Source: an uncultured SAR86 cluster bacterium
GTDB lineage: Bacteria > Pseudomonadota > Gammaproteobacteria > Magnimaribacterales > D2472
Direction: 5' to 3'
Assembly: GCA_902517425.1 (NCBI GenBank)
Contig: CABYCI010000007.1
Coordinates: 1-36,319 of the forward strand
Length of the DNA stretch: 36,319 bases
The stretch's first letter is position 1, and each line of letters begins with the position of its first letter. Below are positions 17,252 to 25,062 of the stretch, piece by piece. The position numbers were made by a program, and so were the translations under genes. The notes under the pieces were generated by a model. That model did not search any database. It saw only the letters and a program-made list of their open reading frames with translations, and had not been told where the DNA came from.

Positions 17252-17827
17252 TTAACGAATTTCTAATATTTTTGATTCAATTTCACAAGGTATATGAGAG
17301 GTATAAATAATCGATTTATTCTTATCTAGTTCATTATTCAAGAATTGGCTCAATATTTTTTGAGTTTCTGTATCCAAACCAACAAATGGCTCATCTAAAA
17401 CAATTAAATCTGAGTTATTTAAAAATATTCTTAGTAAAGCTAATTTTTTTTGTTGTCCAAATGATAAGTTTGCAACAACAACATCTCGATATTTATTTAA
17501 ATTTAAAATCTCCAAGAATTTTTTTAAACCTTTATGGTCTTGTAAGCCCATTAGCAAAAGATTATCTTCAAGTGTTAGATAGTCTTTGATAGCGTTCTTA
17601 TGTCCAAGATAAGCAATGTCCTTTGAGAAATGATTTTCTAAATTACCTTTAGTCTGCTTAGTAATACCTAAAATTATTCTAATTAAAGTAGACTTACCAG
17701 ACCCGTTCTCTCCAGATATATGAAGCGCCTCTCCATCGTTCAAACTAAATGAAAGATTGTGAAAAAGTTTATTACCATTAATTTTAAATGATAAATTATT
17801 TGCTTCTATAATTGTTTGATTATTCAT
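17252..17827 (-). CDS. ccmA: Heme exporter ABC ATPase CcmA
   Basis: A 191-residue ABC ATPase, slightly shorter than E. coli CcmA (about 205). Walker A GENGSGKST is at 39-47, the signature LSFGQQKK at 121-128 and Walker B LIVLDEPF at 141-148; the Phe in the signature is usual for CcmA. It powers CcmB for holo-CcmE release at the inner membrane. The start codon overlaps the stop of the glycosyltransferase-like gene as ATGA, coupling the ccm operon to that gene. The C-terminal tail after the H-loop is short. Confidence 0.94.
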   Translation of the reverse strand: MNNQTIIEANNLSFKINGNKLFHNLSFSLNDGEALHISGENGSGKSTLIRIILGITKQTKGNLENHFSKDIAYLGHKNAIKDYLTLEDNLLLMGLQDHKGLKKFLEILNLNKYRDVVVANLSFGQQKKLALLRIFLNNSDLIVLDEPFVGLDTETQKILSQFLNNELDKNKSIIYTSHIPCEIESKILEIR

Positions 17828-18342
17828 TTTTGGAATATATCTAAATTTTTAGTCCTTATTATAAGAGCAGGAAGTGGATTTTGTGGATCAATTCTTGAAT
17901 AAAATCTTTTTGATATTTCATTAAATGGAGAAGTTCCAAATTTACCAATACCGCCAACAGAAAAATATAGCCTTTTTGTAAAGTAGATACCTTGCTCAAT
18001 ATTTGGAATGCTTCTTACCGAGGAAGAAATTTTTTTTAAGCTTTTTATAAAATCATTTTTTCTATCATTGTATTTAAACCAACCCCATGAGGATTGATCT
18101 ATCATTGATATCTTTCTTAAGATTTCTTTTGATTTTTGATTTGGTAGCGCTGAGGGAGGTAGAAGAACAACTAGGTTACCTTTTGAATTAAAGATTATAT
18201 TGTCTATAGTTTTTTCAAATGGTTCATCATTTGAAAAATTAGTTAAGACATATTCTTCTTTATTTGAAGAAGCAGGTAACTTTAGACCTTTTAACCGTTC
18301 ATGTGAGCCAAGAACTATATAAGTAATTAATTCTTGGCTCAA
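17824..18342 (-). CDS. Divergent glycosyltransferase family 2-like protein (function uncertain)
   Basis: A 172-residue soluble protein, clearly coding because it is coupled to ccmA (ATGA overlap) and starts 6 nt after metY. It lacks a signal peptide and membrane segments. The central and C-terminal parts resemble small GT2-like enzymes of the TIGR04283 type: a VVLLPPSALP segment where those proteins have a short DXD loop region, then IPNIEQGIYFTKRLYFSVGGIG, matching their YGDQG-FVRR-FE--GGF pattern, and a final hydrophobic strand pair. The DXD aspartates and the first Asp of the UDP-sugar site are not evident, so catalysis is doubtful. It could be a degenerate transferase or a related fold with another task. 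Confidence 0.5.
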   Translation of the reverse strand: MSQELITYIVLGSHERLKGLKLPASSNKEEYVLTNFSNDEPFEKTIDNIIFNSKGNLVVLLPPSALPNQKSKEILRKISMIDQSSWGWFKYNDRKNDFIKSLKKISSSVRSIPNIEQGIYFTKRLYFSVGGIGKFGTSPFNEISKRFYSRIDPQNPLPALIIRTKNLDIFQK

Positions 18343-18348
18343 AATGTT

Positions 18349-19641
18349 TTATGTCTTCGATAAGGCTTGCTCGAAGTCAGCAATAATGTCATCAGGATGT
18401 TCAAGACCTATTGATAGTCTTACAAAACCAGGTGTAATTCCTGCTGATAAGAGTTCTTCTTCTGAAAGTTGACTATGTGTTGTGCTTCCAGGGTGAATAG
18501 CAAGACTTCTTGAATCACCAATGTTTGCAACATGATAAACCATCTCTAGAGCATTGATAAACTTCTCACCGGATTCTCTTCCACCCTTAACTTCAAAGCC
18601 CATTAGGCCACCATTGCCTCTTGAAAGGTACTTCTCAGCTCTTTCTTTGGCATATCCTTCCATTACAGACGGATATATAACTCTTTCAACAGAATCATGT
18701 TCAGATAGATATTTGGCAATTATTTCAGCATTAGCAGAATGCTCTTTCATTCTAAGAGCTAATGTTTCAAGGCCTTGAATAAACATAAAGGCATTGAATG
18801 GACTCATTGCAGCACCCATATCTCTTAAAATTGTTGTTCTTGCTTTAAGAATATAAGCAATTGGACCTAAAGGTTTAACAGCTTCTGTCCAAACTGCTCC
18901 ACCATAAGATGGATCAGGAGTATTTAAAGCTGGTTGTCTTTCAGGAAATGCTTCCCAATCAAAATTACCACTGTCTACAATTATTCCACCTATTGATGTT
19001 CCATGACCACCAATAAACTTTGTTGTTGAATGTATTAAAACAGCAGCTCCATGATCAAAAGGTTTACATATAACCGGTGCTGCAGTGTTATCAACAATCA
19101 ATGGAATTCCAAGTGGTCTGCCTATTTCAGCAACTTCGCTTATTGGAAAAACTTCAAAACTAGGATTTGGAAGCACTTCACCGTAATATGCTCTTGTATT
19201 TTCGTCTGTTGCTTCTGCAAAATTATTAGGGTCTGCTGGATCTACAAATCTAACCTCAATGCCCATATCTGACATTGGATTTTTAAACTGATTATAAGTA
19301 CCACCATATAAATGAGATGAAGCAACTATGTTGTCACCTTTCTTTGCAATATTTTGAATTGCATATGCTGATGCGGCCTGACCAGAGGCAACTGCAAGCG
19401 CACCGACTCCGCCTTCTAATGCTGCAATTCTGTCCTCAAGCACTGCGCAAGTAGGATTCATTATCCTTGAATATATATTGCCAAGTTCAGATAAGGCAAA
19501 TAGGTTTGCAGCATGATCACAATCATCAAATTGAAAACTTGATGTTTGATGAATTGGAACTGCTACTGAATTTGTACTGTCATCTTTTCTCCATCCAGCG
19601 TGAAGACCTATTGTTTCTGGATTAGTATATGTCTTGCTCAT
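18349..19641 (-). CDS. metY: O-acetylhomoserine aminocarboxypropyltransferase (sulfhydrylase)
   Basis: A 430-residue PLP enzyme of the Cys/Met metabolism family. The PLP-binding lysine is Lys208 in HSTTKFIGGHG, preceded by the VDNT segment (about 183-186) whose Asp contacts the cofactor; SGQAA near 86-90 binds the phosphate, and the RLSIG-like arginine near the C-terminus binds the substrate carboxylate. Length and the HGTSIGG insert fit MetY rather than the shorter MetB/MetZ. It makes homocysteine from O-acetylhomoserine and sulfide, using reduced sulfur directly. The ATG has a good ribosome site (GAGGAG about 8 nt upstream). It heads the long same-strand block that runs through ccm to the ligase, and is divergent from the cupin gene. 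Confidence 0.93.
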   Translation of the reverse strand: MSKTYTNPETIGLHAGWRKDDSTNSVAVPIHQTSSFQFDDCDHAANLFALSELGNIYSRIMNPTCAVLEDRIAALEGGVGALAVASGQAASAYAIQNIAKKGDNIVASSHLYGGTYNQFKNPMSDMGIEVRFVDPADPNNFAEATDENTRAYYGEVLPNPSFEVFPISEVAEIGRPLGIPLIVDNTAAPVICKPFDHGAAVLIHSTTKFIGGHGTSIGGIIVDSGNFDWEAFPERQPALNTPDPSYGGAVWTEAVKPLGPIAYILKARTTILRDMGAAMSPFNAFMFIQGLETLALRMKEHSANAEIIAKYLSEHDSVERVIYPSVMEGYAKERAEKYLSRGNGGLMGFEVKGGRESGEKFINALEMVYHVANIGDSRSLAIHPGSTTHSQLSEEELLSAGITPGFVRLSIGLEHPDDIIADFEQALSKT

Positions 19642-19722
19642 TTTATAATGCTCCTCTATTTTTATTAAATGATGTAATTTAAGTATAGTAAATTATAGTT
19701 AATAACAACACCCTTATTGGAT

Positions 19723-19736
19723 ATATACTAGTATAT
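19723..19736. promoter_or_regulatory. Perfect 14-bp palindrome in the metY/cupin divergent gap
   Basis: ATATACTAGTATAT is self-complementary over all 14 bases and sits inside the 133-nt divergent intergenic region. A TATAAT at 19751-19756 is a good -10 element for the cupin gene, which puts the -35 position at about 19728-19733, inside the palindrome. A dimeric regulator bound here could therefore control the cupin-merC pair and perhaps metY. The bases are A/T-rich, so chance is a real alternative. Confidence 0.35.
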
Positions 19737-19750
19737 TCAAATCAAATATT

Positions 19751-19756
19751 TATAAT
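19751..19756 (+). promoter_or_regulatory. Probable -10 element of the cupin/merC-like genes
   Basis: A perfect TATAAT lies 18 nt before the cupin start codon, with an AAGGAAAA ribosome site between them. No consensus -35 is seen at the right spacing; the 19723-19736 palindrome covers that position, which would fit an activator-dependent promoter. Confidence 0.4.
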
Positions 19757-19774
19757 GATTCAAGGAAAATTATT

Positions 19775-20173
19775 ATGGCTAAAAAATACACGAATTTTAG
19801 GATTGGGGGCTCACCTCAAAAATTAACAGATGACTATACAGTATGGTCCAATGATCTGCTTGAAAGGATAATTGCCAGTAAAACTGTTATTCAGCCCGGT
19901 AAGTCGACACAAGGCCATAAGTTAATCGATTCAGATGTTGTTTATGTTGTTACAAATGGAAGAGGAACGATGGAAATTGTTGAGTATATGAATTCTGATG
20001 AAGGTCATGGTTCGAACCCTTCTTTTGGTATTGAACATAAGGACTCCTATGAGCTTTCTGCTGGTGATGTTGTTTTAGTTGAATCTGGTGATTATTGTAA
20101 AGTCGTTAATGACTCTGATCACGATCAGCTTACATATCTTAGAATATTTGATAGAGGCGGTTGGAGACAATAA
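19775..20173 (+). CDS. Small single-domain cupin protein
   Basis: A 132-residue soluble protein with a cupin-like beta-barrel pattern. It has a PGKSTQGH segment, a turn at TNGRGTMEI where cupin motif 1 ends, and an AGDVVLVESGDYCKVVND segment where motif 2 lies. The usual metal-binding His/Glu set is incomplete: only one His in QGHK is in place, and the motif 2 His is replaced near GDYCKV. It may therefore bind a ligand without metal or use other ligands. The ATG has AAGGAAAA about 7 nt upstream. It is directly followed (TAA then GTG, no gap) by the MerC-like gene, so the two probably act together. The substrate is unknown. Confidence 0.7.
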   Translation: MAKKYTNFRIGGSPQKLTDDYTVWSNDLLERIIASKTVIQPGKSTQGHKLIDSDVVYVVTNGRGTMEIVEYMNSDEGHGSNPSFGIEHKDSYELSAGDVVLVESGDYCKVVNDSDHDQLTYLRIFDRGGWRQ

Positions 20174-20575
20174 GTGTTTGATACAAGCTACATAACAGAT
20201 AAATTAGCTATGAGCGTATCTGCTGCTTGTGTTGTACATTGCTTTTTTGCACCTGCGCTTTTTGTATTATCTTATGGGGTATCATCCTTTTCGATTGACA
20301 GTGAGTTGATTCATTATTTGATTTTAGCCATAGCTATCCCTTTGAGTGCACTTGCTCTAAGTAAAGGGTATAGACATCATAAAGTTACTTCTTTTCTAGT
20401 AACTGGCGTTCTTGGTTTGTCGCTTATGTTTCTTGCTGTTCTATTAGGTGAAAGTCTATTAGGTGAGCTTGGTGAACAACTAGTAACGCTTCTAGGTTCC
20501 TCTTTGGTTGCATACTCTCACTTTAGAAATTACCGCACCTGTCAAGAGTTAGATTGCTCTTGCCATGAAAATTAA
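20174..20575 (+). CDS. MerC-domain membrane protein
   Basis: A 133-residue protein with about four membrane segments. The first carries the CxxHC pattern CVVHCFFAP (about residues 19-27), as in MerC-domain proteins, and the C-terminal tail ends in a cysteine cluster, CQELDCSCH. MerC was defined as a mercuric ion uptake protein of mer operons, but most chromosomal members lie outside mer loci and their ligand is unknown. There is no merR, merA or merT here, so mercury resistance is not supported. The start is GTG, immediately after the cupin stop, so it depends on translation of that gene. It is convergent with the exonuclease-family gene. Confidence 0.7.
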   Translation: MFDTSYITDKLAMSVSAACVVHCFFAPALFVLSYGVSSFSIDSELIHYLILAIAIPLSALALSKGYRHHKVTSFLVTGVLGLSLMFLAVLLGESLLGELGEQLVTLLGSSLVAYSHFRNYRTCQELDCSCHEN

Positions 20576-20576
20576 A

Positions 20577-20594
20577 AAACTAATAAATTAGTTT
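20577..20594. terminator. Weak A/T-rich inverted repeat between convergent genes
   Basis: AAACTAAT and ATTAGTTT form an inverted repeat with almost no loop, flanked by A and T runs, in the 12-nt gap between the merC-like gene and the convergent exonuclease-family gene and running into the end of the latter. It could serve as a bidirectional terminator, but the stem has only one G-C pair. Confidence 0.25.
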
Positions 20595-21580
20595 ATTCGC
20601 ACTTTTGCAACTACTGGCAGGTGGTCAGATACGCCGGTTTTAGTTGTTGGATTAAATCTTATCGGCTTACCTGTATCGGTGTATGAGTTAATTGTTGTAG
20701 CATGAACATCTATACTATCAGGAACATATTTAATTCCTCTTTCTTTAGATAAAAAGATCGTATCTAAAAAACTCCAATTGTTTTCATATCCATAGTAATA
20801 AGAACCTTTACATTCCTTGCATCCAATAATATGTGCAACACTCCAATAATTTTCTTCAGATTTATAGATATCTGATTTATTATCTTCTTTGATATTGATA
20901 TTAAAATCACCAAGCGCAATTGAAGGTAGTTGGTGACTTTTTAAAAGATTTCTTAAAACATTTAAAGAATCAATTCTCATTGATACATCATGATAACCAG
21001 CAGGAAAGTGCAGGTTATATATTCTAATTTTTTTTCCATTGACGTTAATCGTTGCTTCTAAAATTGGTCGAGTATCTTTATTTTCATTCTCACCAGTAAA
21101 CGAAATATAGTGAAGTTTTGGATCAAGAATTTTAAATTTAGTTATTAACGCTGTATCTATGCCTCGATAATCCTTTCCTTCAATTAATGTGAAGTCTTTA
21201 TAACCATAAGGCTGAATTAATTTAAACAACTGAGTTAATATATTTAGGTTTTCAACCTCTTGAAGAGCTAAAATATCTGGGCCTACTTCATCATATTTAA
21301 TAATTTCTTTTGCAAGGTTTTTTAACTTTGCGTTTTTAGTATCCTCATCCCAGTCAAGATATAAACACTCATTCTTCCATGATTTTACCCTAATATTTTG
21401 ACAAGAATTAACATGTCTTTCAGACTTCTTTTGTTCAATCGGCAAATAAGCTTTGTCGTCTTTTTTTGGATCATCTTTGGTATCAAATAAATTTTGTGCG
21501 TTAAGCGTCATTACGCTAAATTCATCGCTAGTAACTAACAAAGATGTAAGAAGTAATATGAATATTAGAAGATTATGCAT
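20588..21580 (-). CDS. Exported endonuclease/exonuclease/phosphatase-family enzyme
   Basis: A 330-residue protein with a signal peptide (hydrophobic residues 3-17, cleavage probably near residue 18) and a DNase I-like catalytic fold. The expected order of motifs is present: TLNAQNLFD at the start, LALQEVEN with the metal-binding Glu, a YNLHFP segment, GDFNI with the Asp/Asn pair, and a terminal SDHLPVV with the catalytic His. Members hydrolyse phosphodiester or phosphoester bonds in nucleic acids, lipids or inositides; export suggests extracellular or periplasmic nuclease or phosphatase activity, useful for scavenging phosphorus, but the substrate is not readable. It overlaps the thioesterase gene by 8 nt. 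Two CxxxxxC pairs could form disulfides. Confidence 0.85.
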   Translation of the reverse strand: MHNLLIFILLLTSLLVTSDEFSVMTLNAQNLFDTKDDPKKDDKAYLPIEQKKSERHVNSCQNIRVKSWKNECLYLDWDEDTKNAKLKNLAKEIIKYDEVGPDILALQEVENLNILTQLFKLIQPYGYKDFTLIEGKDYRGIDTALITKFKILDPKLHYISFTGENENKDTRPILEATINVNGKKIRIYNLHFPAGYHDVSMRIDSLNVLRNLLKSHQLPSIALGDFNINIKEDNKSDIYKSEENYWSVAHIIGCKECKGSYYYGYENNWSFLDTIFLSKERGIKYVPDSIDVHATTINSYTDTGKPIRFNPTTKTGVSDHLPVVAKVRIN

Positions 21581-22052
21581 CTATATTTTTTATTTGAAGT
21601 TTAACTTCAAATGGAATATCTGCAGTATCATTTTGTTCATTACAAACATTCAAAATATGCTTCAGCTTATCATCAGGAAAATCAACAATTTTCCTTTTAT
21701 TTAAGTCAATATGCCCTAGTATAGTCTCAAAAATTGCAGCAATTTCAGAGTTTTCATTTTGAAGGACTCCAACAAAATGCATTAATTTTTTATTTACCTT
21801 TTTTAAAATAAATGAAGGATAAACAGACTCATCTAATTTAAATTCTTTAAGGTATCTTATGTTGTCTTCCAAAGTAAAGGTAGAAAACCCACTCTCAATA
21901 TATTCTGGACCAAAAGTTAGTTCGTCAACATAAAAAGATGTATATGTGCTATCAAATAATCTGTAGTAATGATTTACATTCATGTGTCCGTTGTGATCAC
22001 ACATTTCTTCAGTAACTTTAATGGTTGCGTGTTTATAAGGAAGCGGTTTCAT
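21573..22052 (-). CDS. Hotdog-fold acyl-CoA thioesterase-like protein
   Basis: A 159-residue protein of the 4-hydroxybenzoyl-CoA thioesterase-like hotdog fold. The conserved N-terminal segment DHNGHMNVNHYYRLFDS carries the usual helix and the Asp/Asn expected at the active site. It probably hydrolyses acyl-CoA to free acid; the chain is unknown. The ATG lies only about 15 nt downstream of the poly-U end of the receptor terminator, with no clear promoter or ribosome site between them. It may therefore depend on read-through, or start close to a leaderless transcript. It shares an 8-nt overlap with the exonuclease-family gene. Confidence 0.82.
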   Translation of the reverse strand: MKPLPYKHATIKVTEEMCDHNGHMNVNHYYRLFDSTYTSFYVDELTFGPEYIESGFSTFTLEDNIRYLKEFKLDESVYPSFILKKVNKKLMHFVGVLQNENSEIAAIFETILGHIDLNKRKIVDFPDDKLKHILNVCNEQNDTADIPFEVKLQIKNIDA

Positions 22053-22067
22053 GCATATATTGTATAT

Positions 22068-22095
22068 AAAAAAAGCCCAGCATGGTGCTGGGCTT
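22068..22095 (-). terminator. Rho-independent terminator of the first TonB-dependent receptor
   Basis: AAGCCCAGCA (22073-22082) and TGCTGGGCTT (22086-22095) make a perfect 10-bp stem with a 3-nt loop. On the minus strand it is followed by a run of seven U. It lies 26 nt after the receptor stop codon. Confidence 0.92.
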
Positions 22096-22120
22096 CAATA
22101 ACTATTTAACTAGCTATGTA

Positions 22121-24907
22121 TTAATAATCAAATCCAAACTGTAAGCCCCAAGTTCTTCCATCAGAGAAAGATCCATAAAGCTGTCCACCCTGAAGATTAC
22201 TTGCGGTTCTTAAACCTTGAAGTTGTCTTTCATCAGCAAGGTTCTTAGCATACATTCCTACATACCAATCACCATTACCAGGAGTGAATCTTACAAGTAG
22301 ATCCCAATATTTCGTTGCAGGAATTTCCATTCTTGCATCCTCAAATATACTTGCGTTACCTTCTCCTCTGTATCTGTAAGACAATCTTGCTGAAGTTTCA
22401 CCTCTAGTACCAGGGAAAACCTGTGTTAATGAGAGACTGTAAGATAAATCAGCAGTACCAGGTAATGAGTTACCTTCAACACTTACTGGTATACCTTGAG
22501 CAACAGGACAAGGAGAACCAGCTAAAGGTGCAAAAGGTGCTGAAAGACAGTTATAACCACCAGATTTATATAGAATGGTTCCATCTGCAAATGCTGCTCC
22601 AGTTAAAAGCCCAGTTGCATTTCCAACAGGACCAAGATCAGCAACTTTCAATGCTGGTATAGGATTTAGGTAATTAATAAGTGATGTATCACTTGTTACT
22701 TCATTTGTAAGAGCTAACCAATTAAGCATAACGCTTGTGTTTTCTGATAAAAATACATTCATCATCCCTTCAAAACCAGTTATTTCTGCATCCAAGTTAT
22801 AGTTAATACTTGCATCATCAACAATAGCAGCAACTAGCATACCTTTGTTATCATTTCTAAATATATTCATATTTAAGAGCATAGCTCCATCCATTAATAT
22901 ACTTTTAATACCAAAATCTAGTACACCTGTTTCTTCTTGATCATAAGTACTTGAACTTGAACCGGCATTAACACCACCAGCTTTAACAGCAGTTGTGTAA
23001 CTACCATAAATCATTACGTCATCATTGAGATAACGCTGAAGTGCTAATTTATAAGATAATGAATCGTCAGTAACTAGTCTTGGATCTCTTATGCCAGGGA
23101 CATCTGAATGTTTATCATAATTCCATCCTCCTAGTGCGACATATGCATTTCCAAGTAAATCATTAAAGTTATTACTGTTTACAGTGAAATCATCATAACG
23201 AGCACCAACTGTAAGCATAGTTTGCTCGTCAAGATCAAAGTACATTTCACCATAAAGTGCTTGTGATTTTGTTCTAACATGCTGATCACTTAAAGTACCT
23301 CTTAAATCAACGGGAACTACAACATCAGGCATAGCCATAAGTGCAGCAACAGTTGCCTGATAAGTACCAAGGATTGTTGCAGCCTGAACTGGATCCGTTA
23401 TTGCACCACCTTGTAAGGCAAGAAGATTTGGAAGTTGTGGTAAAAGCCCTTGAAGAACTGTCTGATAAAATACAGCTCCACCTTTGCTTGAAAAATCTAA
23501 TCCAAGTAAACCTTGTAAAACCGGGTTGTATGGATGTTGAGCAAAACTACCAATTAACTGAGTACCAGTTGTTTGAACTCTGTATTCATTGTCTGATCTA
23601 TCGTCATAATTATAAAAACCAGCAGAAAAGTTAAATGCTCCATCAAAACTAGAAGTGAAATTTATTTCTGCCTGATTGTTTTCTGTGAATACATCTGAGA
23701 AGTCATATGTTCTATCAGTGTCAGCAAATTCACAAAATTGTACATCGCCTCCAAAACATACAGTAGCTGCAACTGGAGCTAGTCCAAGTCCAGCACCTGC
23801 TCCAAGCAGGGGTACTGTAGAATAACTTCCATCATTATCATTCATCTGATGAAATTCTCTTGTTTGATACGTATATTTAATCATCATTTGAATTTCATCT
23901 GTAAGATCATGTTTGAGTGTCAAATTTGCATATTCTGTTTCCTCAAAGTGAGTTGGCTCTCTATCTAAATAAAGTGTATCGAACTCATCACTTAAGGATG
24001 CGCCATATTTGTTAACAATTGTTCCTGGATCTAAGTGAGCAACAAAACCAACAAAGCCGGCAACATGCCCCCTTGTATCAGCTGCTGTGTTTAATGGTCC
24101 TCTTTCATATGGAGAACAACCAAAGAATTGATCTTGAGAACAAAAAGTAACTTCTTCTTGTGGTCTGTTGTCATCATTCTGTTGATATTGATATGTAAAT
24201 TCTAAATCAGTTTTTTCACTTATATCAAAATCTAAAGATAATCTAACACCAATATCATTTCTGTCATCAAAGTCATTTCCAGTAACTGGGTTATTGACCA
24301 TACCATCTCTAGTATTTGACATTAATGCTATTCTTGCTTTGACAGTATCTGAGAATGGAAGATTAATTGCTGTCTGAATTCTTTGGCTGTTATAGTTACC
24401 CATTTCTGCTTTTACATAACCTTCAAGTTCGCTAGTAGGTCTTGCAGTAATTAAGTTAATAACACCTTGAACTGAGTTTCTACCATTTAGAGTACCTTGA
24501 GGTCCTTTTAAAACCTCTATTCTTTCCATATCAATAAAACCAAGGCCAGCAAACTGACTTGTTCCTACACTGTGACCGTTTATATTCATTACGATAGATG
24601 AAACTACTGCAGCACCAATACCATATGATCCGATTCCTCTTAGCGAGTATGAAGAACCATTACCGATAACTTTTTGAGTTTCAAAACCAGGAACAACATC
24701 AGCTAAGTCTGAAGCATCATAAATTTGTTCATTGTCAATCATGTCAGCTGTATAAGCTTCTAAAGATAATGCCAAATCTTGAGTTGACTCTTCTTTCTTA
24801 GTTGCGGTAACAATTACCTCTTCAACCTCTTGAGCGACTATTGAAAAAGAAAAAGATAAGGCTAATGTGAAAGTAAAAAATAATTTATTTAAGTTATTAG
24901 TAAACAT
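22121..24907 (-). CDS. TonB-dependent outer-membrane receptor (paralogue 1)
   Basis: A 928-residue outer-membrane receptor. A signal peptide (about residues 1-25) precedes a TonB box-like EEVIVTA (about 29-35), a plug domain (about 45-160) with LKGPQGTLNGRN, and a 22-strand-type barrel ending in a terminal aromatic, GFDY. It imports an unknown large substrate using the proton-motive force through TonB-ExbBD. Extracellular loops hold three cysteine pairs (C256/C264, the CFGGDVQFC pair, and the CLSAP..GSPC pair), all shared with paralogue 2, so disulfides are likely. The ribosome site is a G-rich run (TGGGGGA) 6 nt before the ATG. It is the downstream member of a tandem duplication; its gene has its own terminator and a possible operator and promoter. 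Confidence 0.95.
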   Translation of the reverse strand: MFTNNLNKLFFTFTLALSFSFSIVAQEVEEVIVTATKKEESTQDLALSLEAYTADMIDNEQIYDASDLADVVPGFETQKVIGNGSSYSLRGIGSYGIGAAVVSSIVMNINGHSVGTSQFAGLGFIDMERIEVLKGPQGTLNGRNSVQGVINLITARPTSELEGYVKAEMGNYNSQRIQTAINLPFSDTVKARIALMSNTRDGMVNNPVTGNDFDDRNDIGVRLSLDFDISEKTDLEFTYQYQQNDDNRPQEEVTFCSQDQFFGCSPYERGPLNTAADTRGHVAGFVGFVAHLDPGTIVNKYGASLSDEFDTLYLDREPTHFEETEYANLTLKHDLTDEIQMMIKYTYQTREFHQMNDNDGSYSTVPLLGAGAGLGLAPVAATVCFGGDVQFCEFADTDRTYDFSDVFTENNQAEINFTSSFDGAFNFSAGFYNYDDRSDNEYRVQTTGTQLIGSFAQHPYNPVLQGLLGLDFSSKGGAVFYQTVLQGLLPQLPNLLALQGGAITDPVQAATILGTYQATVAALMAMPDVVVPVDLRGTLSDQHVRTKSQALYGEMYFDLDEQTMLTVGARYDDFTVNSNNFNDLLGNAYVALGGWNYDKHSDVPGIRDPRLVTDDSLSYKLALQRYLNDDVMIYGSYTTAVKAGGVNAGSSSSTYDQEETGVLDFGIKSILMDGAMLLNMNIFRNDNKGMLVAAIVDDASINYNLDAEITGFEGMMNVFLSENTSVMLNWLALTNEVTSDTSLINYLNPIPALKVADLGPVGNATGLLTGAAFADGTILYKSGGYNCLSAPFAPLAGSPCPVAQGIPVSVEGNSLPGTADLSYSLSLTQVFPGTRGETSARLSYRYRGEGNASIFEDARMEIPATKYWDLLVRFTPGNGDWYVGMYAKNLADERQLQGLRTASNLQGGQLYGSFSDGRTWGLQFGFDY

Positions 24908-24938
24908 ATATATCCCCCATTGAATAATGTTTAGACCA

Positions 24939-24967
24939 TTTTATGCTTAAAAGATGTCTTTCTTCAA
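24939..24967 (-). promoter_or_regulatory. Possible promoter of TonB-dependent receptor 1
   Basis: On the minus strand, TTGAAG (24962-24967) and CATAAA (24940-24945) are spaced 16 nt apart, each matching four of six consensus bases. Transcription would start roughly 25 nt before the ATG at 24907. The -35 hexamer shares bases with the adjacent 18-bp palindrome. Confidence 0.3.
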
Positions 24968-24980
24968 CAATATTGTCGAA
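24963..24980. promoter_or_regulatory. 18-bp near-perfect palindrome upstream of TonB-dependent receptor 1
   Basis: TTCAACAATATTGTCGAA pairs at eight of nine positions about its centre (24971/24972); the one mismatch is 24966/24977. It lies 56 nt upstream of the start codon and overlaps the possible -35 region, where a repressor or activator dimer would act. I see no copy upstream of receptor 2. No regulator gene is next to it. Confidence 0.4.
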
Positions 24981-25015
24981 AATAATATAGAAATATATAT
25001 ATATATTCTGTACAT

Positions 25016-25048
25016 AAAAAAGGGCTGATAAGTTCAGCCCTTTTTTTT
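25016..25048 (-). terminator. Rho-independent terminator of the second TonB-dependent receptor
   Basis: AAAAAAGGGCTGA (25016-25028) and TCAGCCCTTTTTT (25034-25046) pair fully around the 5-nt loop TAAGT. With A-runs on one side and T-runs on the other it could work in both directions; the gene it serves is the receptor whose stop is at 25063. Confidence 0.92.
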
Positions 25049-25062
25049 AGAGTTATATATTC

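Noticed and set aside
19642-19774. SAM or other riboswitch upstream of metY
   Set aside because: The 133-nt gap is shared by two divergent promoters and shows no paired-helix pattern or terminator before metY.
20174-20575. Mercury resistance operon
   Set aside because: Only a MerC-like gene is present; merR, merA, merT and merP are absent, and most such proteins lie outside mer loci.
23341-23634. A Gln/Leu-rich plus-strand reading frame opposite receptor 1
   Set aside because: Composition is the mirror of the receptor coding strand and no start signal is seen.
24990-25010. AT dinucleotide run between the two receptors
   Set aside because: Simple low-complexity DNA in an AT-rich intergenic region; no further structure found.
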